Assembly: GCA_041687455.1 (NCBI GenBank)
Contig: JAWLBY010000013.1
Coordinates: 1 to 64,000 of the forward strand
DNA: 64,000 nt
Direction: 5' to 3'
From: JAWLBY01 sp041687455
GTDB taxonomy: Bacteria; Pseudomonadota; Gammaproteobacteria; Xanthomonadales; Xanthomonadaceae
Both the position numbers and the translations under genes were made by a program. This document shows, in pieces, positions 49,541 through 56,363 of this stretch (position 1 is the first letter of the stretch; each line of letters opens with the position of its first letter). The notes below the pieces were generated by a model. It was not told the DNA's origin. It did no database searches and worked only from the letters and a program-made list of their open reading frames with translations.

Positions 49541-51178
49541 TCAAGGCACCACCCACTGCGCGCTTGCGAAGTCCTTTCCCATCTCCCATACGTAACATCC
49601 CTTGGCTGCGAAACGCTGCCCGGGCGCAAGGCTGAGTCGTGGATAGAGGGAGGGATTGATCATGCTCTCCATGGAGTGTTCGATGCGCTCGAGAAAGTAT
49701 TCCTGCGAAAAGTTTCCGCGCATGTGCATCAATGCCTCACCGGTGATGGTGGCGGCAAGAAAGGTTGCCGACTGGATATGAAGGTCGCTGACGGGAAGGT
49801 CGCGAATCCGCGCCCAAGCGAGAAAGCGGCGGGCATTCTTCGCATTTTCCGGTGGCAGATGGGGGCTCAGCAGGGTGAATCGTTGACGCAGCGGGTGTTG
49901 CAGCGAGGCGGCGGTGTCTCCCAGCAGCGTCGCCGAAAGGTAGATCGCGGCAGGCTGACCCGCATCGGCTGTCGCCAGAGTCTTCAGATCATCTCCATCG
50001 AGCCAGAGTACCCAGATGGCGTTGCGCTGCTTCGCAGCAAGCGATGACCAGTCATCGGATGAAAGCGTGCCTCCTTCAGGTACCACGATGTCCTCGATCG
50101 CGGTGGCTGCCTGGATTTTCGCCAACTTCGTGCGCAGGGCACCTGCGGCAGCCCGTGCATCGGCGGTGTCCCGACGCACCTGGATTACCGTTGGCGTCTC
50201 GGCAAGGAGGCCGGCCAGGACCTCGGCCTCCAGTTCCACGCCACGCGAAAAGTAGACGGAATAGAAATCCCTGTCCGCCTGTGACGGGGGCGAGGCGATG
50301 TTCGGGAGGATGCAGGGAAGTTCCTGCTGTTCGCAAAATGCGTGGACACCCTGCCAGTTGCCGCTCCCGGTGCCGCCCAGTACGGCGAAAACAGGTTGGC
50401 TCCTGTAATAGGCCAGCAACTGCGCAGGCCAGCTCTGCTCCGGTCCGATCAACTTCCACTCGTGCAGTTTCCAGCGCCGGTAGGACTGGTAAGACCATTC
50501 CTTGTGGATGGGGGCGTTCTGTGCCCGCCTGTTTTCATTGCGTGTACCGGCATTCTTCATGCGGAAGAAGGTATCGAGTACCACCCGCGTGGCGTCGCCG
50601 GCGGCCTTGCTACCGGGCGCGGTGATGGTGGCGAAATGAATCTCCTCCTTGTCGATGCCGGGAGGCGTGACAACGGTCAGCGAGGCGAGGTAGGTCGACA
50701 GTGCCCGTACTTCAACGTCAGTCAACGCGAAGCGAGGCATGAGCGGTGAAAGGGTTCGTCCTGCCGGATCGATGCCATGTCGAAGCGCCCGCCCCAATGT
50801 TTCGGTGGTGTAGGCAGGCCGGGCGTCCCTGCGCATGCCCTCCGTCGTGTACCACTCGTGCAAGCCGGAAACCTGCGGTGAAAACAGCACGGGGCCGATG
50901 ATCGGCGGTATCTGGTCGCCCCCTTCGCTCGAGCCGATGCCGCTGCGCCGGTGGCAGTTGACACAGGCGTATTGGCTGCCGCGCAACGCGACATCTCCGC
51001 GAACCTTGGCACTGATGTCCTCACCGCTGGAAACGATGCCATGCCGATAGATCTGCATGCCGGCCTCCAGCAGTTCCTGCCGGCTGCGCGCGTCCTCAAT
51101 GGGAGAGTCTTGCTGGTCAGCAGCGAGTTCACCGCTGCCGGCCAGCAACAGGAAGCAAAGCCACAGCGGTCGGCGCAT
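49541..51178 (-). CDS. Cytochrome c domain fused to a periplasmic-binding-protein-like domain
   Basis: A 545-aa exported protein. Signal peptide LWLCFLLLAGSGELAA; then a class I-type cytochrome c domain with haem motif CVNCH (Cys72, Cys75, His76) and the probable axial Met in LSPLMPRFAL near 147; then from about 185 to the end a domain like ABC branched-chain amino acid binding proteins (VFAVLGGTGSGNW, ELPCILPNIASPP, FYSVYFSRGVELE). GC is visibly lower than in the flanking core genes. The ATG shares a base with the SCO1 stop, so the pair is co-translated. It may be a haem-linked ligand sensor or an electron donor in the periplasm; the function is not known to me. Confidence 0.8.
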   Translation of the reverse strand: MRRPLWLCFLLLAGSGELAADQQDSPIEDARSRQELLEAGMQIYRHGIVSSGEDISAKVRGDVALRGSQYACVNCHRRSGIGSSEGGDQIPPIIGPVLFSPQVSGLHEWYTTEGMRRDARPAYTTETLGRALRHGIDPAGRTLSPLMPRFALTDVEVRALSTYLASLTVVTPPGIDKEEIHFATITAPGSKAAGDATRVVLDTFFRMKNAGTRNENRRAQNAPIHKEWSYQSYRRWKLHEWKLIGPEQSWPAQLLAYYRSQPVFAVLGGTGSGNWQGVHAFCEQQELPCILPNIASPPSQADRDFYSVYFSRGVELEAEVLAGLLAETPTVIQVRRDTADARAAAGALRTKLAKIQAATAIEDIVVPEGGTLSSDDWSSLAAKQRNAIWVLWLDGDDLKTLATADAGQPAAIYLSATLLGDTAASLQHPLRQRFTLLSPHLPPENAKNARRFLAWARIRDLPVSDLHIQSATFLAATITGEALMHMRGNFSQEYFLERIEHSMESMINPSLYPRLSLAPGQRFAAKGCYVWEMGKDFASAQWVVP

Positions 51179-51879
51179 CACTGTGCCGCCAACTGCTGAT
51201 ACTCCGCGACCAGTTCGGCGCCACTTGTGAGGCCTTCGAGCCGTACCCACGGCCGGTCACGACCGGCGCGCAGCAGGGTGACCGGCCTGTGATTCGTCTT
51301 GCTGCCGTTGTAGACGTTGAAGGCCCTTTGCAGCGCGATGATGCGCTGCAGGTCGCCGGTAATGAACTGCCAGTTGGGCCCGACATGGAAACGCTCGGCA
51401 TACTCGCGCAGACGAGCCGGGGTGTCGTACTCGGGATCGATGGAGATCGACACCCATTTCACCGGCTTCGCGGCCTCGCCCATCTGCCTTTGCGCCTGGG
51501 AAAAGGTGGCACTCATGATCGGGCAGATGGTGGTGCACGAGGTGTAGATGAAGTTCACCACCAGAGGCTGGTCGGTAGCGAGCAGTTTCCCGATGCTGAC
51601 CGCGTCGCCGTGCATGTCGATCAGGTCCAGGTCGGGGAGGGAATAGCTGTCGGTGCTGCGCCGGTATTCCCGGGACTGCATTGCCTGCATGTGCATCGAA
51701 TGATCCTCGACGCCACCCGCCGCACCGGCATCGGTGGACATGTCGTGGTGCATCGCATGCGCCTGGTGATCCGTTTCCTGAGACGCCGTTGCATGGACAC
51801 TCGTCGCCGTGAGGCCGAGTGCCAGCAGGACGGACAATGGCTGATGCACGAGAGGGTTGGACTTGTCCTTGGACTTCAT
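51178..51879 (-). CDS. SCO1/SenC-family copper chaperone
   Basis: A 233-aa exported thioredoxin-fold protein. An N-terminal signal/anchor (PLSVLLALGLTATSVHA) is followed by a His/Met-rich stretch (residues 38-65, HQAHAMHHDM and HSMHMQAM) that could bind copper. The SCO copper site is complete: Cys115 and Cys119 in TSCTTICP and His197 in TNHRPV. SCO proteins deliver copper to the CuA site of oxidases or reduce haem-protein thiols. Coupling to the cytochrome c gene suggests it matures or partners that protein. The ATG at 51879 has GAGGA upstream; the longer frame runs through intergenic DNA. Confidence 0.88.
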   Translation of the reverse strand: MKSKDKSNPLVHQPLSVLLALGLTATSVHATASQETDHQAHAMHHDMSTDAGAAGGVEDHSMHMQAMQSREYRRSTDSYSLPDLDLIDMHGDAVSIGKLLATDQPLVVNFIYTSCTTICPIMSATFSQAQRQMGEAAKPVKWVSISIDPEYDTPARLREYAERFHVGPNWQFITGDLQRIIALQRAFNVYNGSKTNHRPVTLLRAGRDRPWVRLEGLTSGAELVAEYQQLAAQ

Positions 51880-52074
51880 GGTCTTCCTCGTGGCGTAGCA
51901 GTGAGGTTTGCCCCCATGGGTCACACATCCGCGCTTGATGCCTTCAGCCCATCGAAGCGTGGTCAGGATTTTCGGATTCGCAGGTGAATGCGGTATGACC
52001 CCGGCACTGCTGGTGCGGGTTTCATCTTCCAAGGTGCGCAAGTGCGTGGTCCGTGGTTACCGCCGGTTCAAGCC
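51880..52074. other. Gene-free region upstream of the SCO1 module
   Basis: No gene is seen. The segment presumably carries the promoter of the SCO1-cytochrome operon, but I cannot name convincing -35/-10 boxes. The neighbouring 52321-52531 stretch also has no supportable gene. Confidence 0.4.
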
Positions 52075-52320
52075 ATGACGGTGTTCATCGGCGAACACCG
52101 CGACAGCTATTGCTGTCGAGCGGAACTGCAACGTGTTGTCGACCGCCCGGTCGACGTACGACACGCACGCGACCCGCAAGGCCGATCGGGCGCTGCGGTC
52201 CAACCGCTTGCTGCGCCGGCGTGAGGGGCAAGGAGATCCAGCGCGCGCGGGACGAGATCAGTTCGGTCCTGCGGCGTGCGCAAGGTCTGCCGCCAGCTCG
52301 CGCACCGGGGTCAGGACGCG
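52075..52320 (+). mobile_element. IS3-family transposase (OrfB) remnant
   Basis: Fragments of an IS3-type OrfB N-terminus appear in order but in different frames: TVFIGEHRDSY (52078 on), VERNCNVLSTARSTYDTHAT with RKADRALRSNRLLRR (about 52115-52215), KEIQRARDE (about 52233) and CGVRKVCRQLAHRGQD (about 52270-52318). These match the HTH-like start of IS3 transposases (DEHRDxxGVEPIC, APSTYY, EIQRVxDEN, YGVRKVWRQL). The DDE catalytic domain and OrfA are gone. At least two frameshifts make it non-functional. Confidence 0.75.
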
Positions 52321-52531
52321 GCTTTCGAGGTGGTCACGCAGATCGCGCGCAACGAAGCGCGGTACGCTGGTTGGCACGGTCGCCTTCCGGCATCGGCTCC
52401 CCGCATTCAACAGGGCGGGTGAGGCGCCGCGCGTGGCGGGGCGTGGCGGCATCTCCTGCCACCGCGGCGAGCGCGATGTGCCGGGTGACCCTCACACGCG
52501 CCAACTGCAGGGCACGATCCACACTCCCAAC

Positions 52532-52562
52532 AAAAAACCCCGCGGTGTGCGCGGGGCTTTTT
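52532..52562 (-). terminator. Rho-independent terminator of the groEL fragment
   Basis: A-run, then CCCCGCG, loop GTGTG, CGCGGGG, C and a run of five Ts. It is symmetrical enough to work in both directions. It lies about 70 bp beyond the groEL stop on the minus strand, where a native groESL terminator would be, so the 3' end of the old groEL locus is intact. Confidence 0.9.
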
Positions 52563-52629
52563 GTAACCCGGGTCCGTCCGGAAGCGGCGGCGGGCAAGCC
52601 CGCCGCCGGGTCCATCGATCACTGCGATC

Positions 52630-53228
52630 TCAGAAATCCATGCCACCCATGCCGCCCATGCCACCGCCATGCTCGTGCGCCGGGGCCGCCGATTCCTTCT
52701 TCGGCGCTTCGGCGACCATCGCCTCGGTGGTGATCATCAGGCCGGCGATCGAGGCGGCGTTCTGCAGCGCTGAGCGGGTCACCTTGGTCGGGTCCAGGAT
52801 GCCCAACTCGATCATGTCACCGACCGAGCGCAGCGAAGGCGCAGCCCGCGAAGCGGGCGTTGCCGCGCAGCGGCCGAGCGGGCCGGTCGCGGCGTTGTAG
52901 CCGAAGTTGCCCTGGCCGTCCTTGACCTTGTTCAGCACCACGCTCGGCTCTTCACCGCAGTTGGTGACGATCTCGCGCAGCGGGGCCTCCATCGCACGCA
53001 GCGCGATCGCGATGCCGTGGTTCTGGTCTTCGTTGGTGCCCTTCAGCGAGCCGATCGACGACAGCGCGCGGATCAGCGCGACGCCACCACCCGGGACCAC
53101 GCCTGCTTCCACCGCCGAATGGATCGCGTACAGGGCGTTTTCGATGCGCCCTGCAGCTTTCCGCGGCTGAAGTCGGAAGAGGTCTCCTTGACCTGCGCCT
53201 TGATCTGCTTGATACGCGAGTGGACCGC
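52630..53228 (-). pseudogene. groEL: groEL 3'-fragment, copy 2 (deleted and interrupted)
   Basis: Covers GroEL from about residue 350 to the normal C-terminus. The segment RIKQIKAQVKETSSDF to GKLQ is in one frame to 53151, then the reading frame jumps to GRIENALYAIHSAVEAGVVP, so about 36 codons between are deleted out of frame. A 19-codon in-frame insertion between NAATG and GDMIELGILDP (about 52832-52890) carries a GCCCGCGAAGCGGGC palindrome. The tail is normal (PAHEHGGGMGGMGGMDF). Residues 1-350 are missing, and the helicase gene starts 98 bp beyond the break. Clearly a pseudogene. Confidence 0.9.
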
Positions 53229-53277
53229 ACGCTGGGATACACTCCACGAGGTCTCATCTCGGCCGTTGCCCACGGCC

Positions 53278-53291
53278 TGTCCCGCGGGACA
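53278..53291. promoter_or_regulatory. 14-bp palindrome upstream of the defence operon
   Basis: TGTCCCGCGGGACA is a perfect palindrome centred about 42 bp before the helicase ATG, in the short segment between the groEL break and the operon. Position and symmetry suit an operator for a dimeric repressor. No clear promoter boxes are visible, so this is a suggestion. Confidence 0.35.
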
Positions 53292-53326
53292 AGCTGCACC
53301 GACACCGCCGGATCTCCACAACACTG

Positions 53327-56173
53327 ATGTACTCCGACTACCACGCCAAGGTCTGGGCCCACGAACTGACGCGTCGTGCGCCCTCCGACAGCATCGACAA
53401 GCTGGCCGGCGCGGTCGCAGGCGCCCAGGTCGACCTCAATCCGCATCAGGTCGATGCTGCCCTGTTTGCGTTCCGCTCGCCGTTGTCCAAGGGCGCGTTG
53501 CTGGCCGACGAAGTCGGGCTGGGCAAGACCATCGAAGCCGGTCTGGTGCTGAGCCAGCGCTGGGCCGAGCACAGGCGCCGGATCTTGATCATCACCCCGG
53601 CGAACCTGCGCAAGCAGTGGTTGCAGGAGCTGGCGGAGAAGTTCTTCCTGCCCGGACTGATCCTCGAGGCGCGTTTCTACAACGCCGCCGTGCGGAGCGG
53701 ACGGTCCCCGTTCGAGCCCGACGACAGCATCGTGCTGTGTTCCTATCAGTTCGCCTGCGGCAAAGCCGACGACGTAGCTCGAGTGCCATGGGATCTGGTC
53801 GTCATCGACGAGGCGCACCGCCTGCGCAACGTCTACAAGCCCGGCAACGTCGTCGCCAACACCCTGAAAACCGCGCTTCGCGACCGGCAGAAACTGCTGC
53901 TCACTGCGACGCCACTGCAGAACTCCCTGCTCGAACTCTACGGGCTGGTCAGCTTCATCGACGAGCTCGCCTTCGGCGACGCGAAAAGCTTCCGCGAACA
54001 GTTCGCCAGCCTGACGGAAAGCACCTTCAACGCCCTCAAGCAGCGCATCGCGCCGCTGTGCCACCGCACCCTTCGGCGGCAGGTGACCGCCTACATCCCG
54101 TATACCCAGCGCCACGCCATTCTCGAGGAATTCACCCCGGATCAGATCGAGGACGACCTCTACGACCTCGTGTCCGACTACCTGCGCCGCCCCAACCTGC
54201 AGGCGCTGCCGTCCGGCCAGCGCAGCCTGATGACCCTGGTACTGCGCAAACTGCTCGCTTCCAGCTCGTTCGCCATTGCGGGCGCGCTGCAGACCATTTC
54301 CGATCGCCTGCGTGAGCGCCTGCGCGAGGCCGGCCCCGCTCCCGCCGCCAACCTCGCCCTCGAAAACGACTACGAAGCCCTGACCGAAACCCGCGAAGAG
54401 TGGGCGGACGACGACACCGCCGAACCGCTGAGCGAAGACGACCGCGCCGCCCTCGAACAGGAAATCGCCGACCTCGACCACTTCGCCGCCCTGGCGACCT
54501 CGATCGAGAGCAATGCCAAGGGGCGCTCCCTGCTGCGCGCACTGGCCCTCGCCTTCGACAAGGCCGAGCAGCTCGGAGCCGCGCGCAAGGCCATCATCTT
54601 CACGGAATCGCGCCGCACCCAGGACTATCTGCTGCGCCTGCTGGCCGACAGCGAGTTTTCCGACGGCATCGTGCTGTTCAACGGCAGCAACACCGATGAG
54701 CGTTCGCGTGCGATCTACACCGAGTGGCTGGCCCGCCACGCCGGCTCCGACCGCGTCACCGGCTCGCGCACGGCCGACATGCGTTCCGCGCTGGTCGACT
54801 ACTTCCGTCACATCGGCCAGATCATGATCGCCACCGAGGCCGGCGCCGAGGGCATCAATCTGCAGTTCTGTGCGCTGGTGGTGAACTACGACCTGCCGTG
54901 GAATCCGCAGCGCATCGAGCAACGCATCGGGCGGTGTCACCGCTACGGCCAGAAACATGACGTGGTGGTGGTCAACTTCCTCAACCGGAACAACGCGGCC
55001 GACCGCCGCGTCTATGAACTGCTGGCCGAGAAGTTCCGCCTGTTCGAAGGCGTGTTCGGCGCCAGCGACGAAGTGCTCGGGGCGATCGAATCCGGGGTCG
55101 ACTTCGAAAAGCGCATCAGTGCGATCTACCAGCAGTGCCGCAAGCCCGACGAGATCGCCCGCGCATTCGACCAGCTGCAGCTCGAACTCGGCTTCGAGAT
55201 CGACCAGGCGATGACCCGCACCCGCCAGCAGCTGCTGGAACACTTCGACGAGGAGGTGCGCGAGAAGCTGCGCCTTCGCGATGCGGATTCGCGAGAGGTG
55301 CTGGGCCGTGTCGAACAGACCCTGATGCGCCTCACCTGCCATGAGCTCGACGGCTTGGCCCGGTTCCACGGGGATGGCTGCTTCGACCTAGATCGGGCGC
55401 CACCGGGCCTGCCGGGCGACATTCCCACCGGGCGCTACGAGCTGCCCCGCCGCAGCGGCGAGGCCCATACCTACCGGCTCGCCCATCCGCTGGCCGAACG
55501 GCTGATCGAGCGCGCCAGCCGGCGGGAACTGCCGCCCGCCGAGATCCGCTTCGACCTCGACGCCCACCCCGGCAGGATTGGCGTGCTCGAACCCCTTCGC
55601 GGCCGCGCAGGCCAACTTCAGGTCAGCCTGCTCAGCGTCGATGCACTGGGACAGGCCGAGGACCACCTGATCTTCAGCGCCATCACCGACGACGGCGAAC
55701 CCCTCATCGAGGAGGCCGCACGCCGGCTGTTCCTGTTGCCGGGTGCGATAACTGCCCCTCACGTGACACTGGAAGAGAGGGCGCTTGCCGATGCAACGGA
55801 GCGCCGTCGACTGGAAATCCAGCGCGGCATCGGGGAACGCAACGCCCGCTTCTTCAGCGCCGAGTCGGAGAAGCTGGACGGCTGGGCAGACGACCTCAAG
55901 GCGGGGCTGGAGCGGGAAATCAAGGAAATAGACCGCCAGATCCGTGAGGTCAAACGGGCCGCGGCGGTCGAGCTGACACTGGAAGGCAAGATTGAAAGGC
56001 AACGAGAGCAGCGGGAGCTCGAACAGAGGCGGATGCGAATGCGGCGGGAGTTGTTCGAGCGGCAGGATGAGATCGACGCCAAACGCGACCGATTGATTCG
56101 CGAAACCGAGGCCCGTTTGAGGCAGTCGTCGGCAGAGGCGGTCGTTTTGCGGGTCAGATGGAACCTTGTGTAG
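53327..56173 (+). CDS. SNF2-family helicase/translocase of the defence operon
   Basis: A 948-aa superfamily 2 ATPase of the SNF2/RapA group. Motif I is ADEVGLGKTIEAG near residues 63-75, motif II VVIDEAHRLRN near 159, motif III LLTATPLQNS near 190 and motif VI QRIEQRIGRCHRYGQK near 527, with FTESRRTQDYL and EAGAEGINLQ (motif V) before it. An acidic insertion (about 355-385) separates the two RecA lobes. The last ~120 residues form a charged coiled coil (EIKEIDRQIREVKR, then REQRELEQRRMRMRR). SNF2 proteins of this kind occur in DISARM (DrmD) and in restriction loci, where they translocate on DNA. First gene of the operon, 13 bp before the 58-aa gene. The ATG at 53327 lacks a strong ribosome site. 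Confidence 0.9.
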   Translation: MYSDYHAKVWAHELTRRAPSDSIDKLAGAVAGAQVDLNPHQVDAALFAFRSPLSKGALLADEVGLGKTIEAGLVLSQRWAEHRRRILIITPANLRKQWLQELAEKFFLPGLILEARFYNAAVRSGRSPFEPDDSIVLCSYQFACGKADDVARVPWDLVVIDEAHRLRNVYKPGNVVANTLKTALRDRQKLLLTATPLQNSLLELYGLVSFIDELAFGDAKSFREQFASLTESTFNALKQRIAPLCHRTLRRQVTAYIPYTQRHAILEEFTPDQIEDDLYDLVSDYLRRPNLQALPSGQRSLMTLVLRKLLASSSFAIAGALQTISDRLRERLREAGPAPAANLALENDYEALTETREEWADDDTAEPLSEDDRAALEQEIADLDHFAALATSIESNAKGRSLLRALALAFDKAEQLGAARKAIIFTESRRTQDYLLRLLADSEFSDGIVLFNGSNTDERSRAIYTEWLARHAGSDRVTGSRTADMRSALVDYFRHIGQIMIATEAGAEGINLQFCALVVNYDLPWNPQRIEQRIGRCHRYGQKHDVVVVNFLNRNNAADRRVYELLAEKFRLFEGVFGASDEVLGAIESGVDFEKRISAIYQQCRKPDEIARAFDQLQLELGFEIDQAMTRTRQQLLEHFDEEVREKLRLRDADSREVLGRVEQTLMRLTCHELDGLARFHGDGCFDLDRAPPGLPGDIPTGRYELPRRSGEAHTYRLAHPLAERLIERASRRELPPAEIRFDLDAHPGRIGVLEPLRGRAGQLQVSLLSVDALGQAEDHLIFSAITDDGEPLIEEAARRLFLLPGAITAPHVTLEERALADATERRRLEIQRGIGERNARFFSAESEKLDGWADDLKAGLEREIKEIDRQIREVKRAAAVELTLEGKIERQREQRELEQRRMRMRRELFERQDEIDAKRDRLIRETEARLRQSSAEAVVLRVRWNLV

Positions 56174-56186
56174 TTATGGAGGGGAC

Positions 56187-56363
56187 ATGACAACACCGAG
56201 TGTGGAGCTTGCGACTCGCCTGGCGAGGCTGTTGACAGAGCACGGCCTGCTGCTACCGGCGTCGCGAGATCGCGTGGCGGAGCGAATCGCGGCAGGCGAA
56301 ATGAAGCAGGAAGACTGGCGACTGGAGGTCGAGAAAGCCAAGTTCCAGGAAAACTCCCAATGA
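56187..56363 (+). CDS. 58-aa protein between helicase and ATPase
   Basis: A small helical protein beginning MTTPSVELATRLARLLTEHG, with an excellent GGAGGGG ribosome site 3-4 nt before the ATG. Predicted helices are about 5-18 and 26-52 (RVAERIAAGEMKQEDWRLEVEKAK). It overlaps the ATPase start by ATGA, so the two are translationally coupled. No known domain recognised. Size and position suit an antidote or accessory subunit of the downstream ATPase, but this is inference. Confidence 0.8.
   Translation: MTTPSVELATRLARLLTEHGLLLPASRDRVAERIAAGEMKQEDWRLEVEKAKFQENSQ

Noticed and set aside
52053..52900. Plus-strand open frames beside the groEL fragment as genes
   Set aside because: They mix IS3 remnant pieces in several frames, non-coding DNA and antisense groEL.
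52630..53247. An intact groEL gene or functional C-terminal GroEL protein
   Set aside because: The N-terminal two thirds are missing, there is an out-of-frame deletion at 53151 and a 19-codon insertion.
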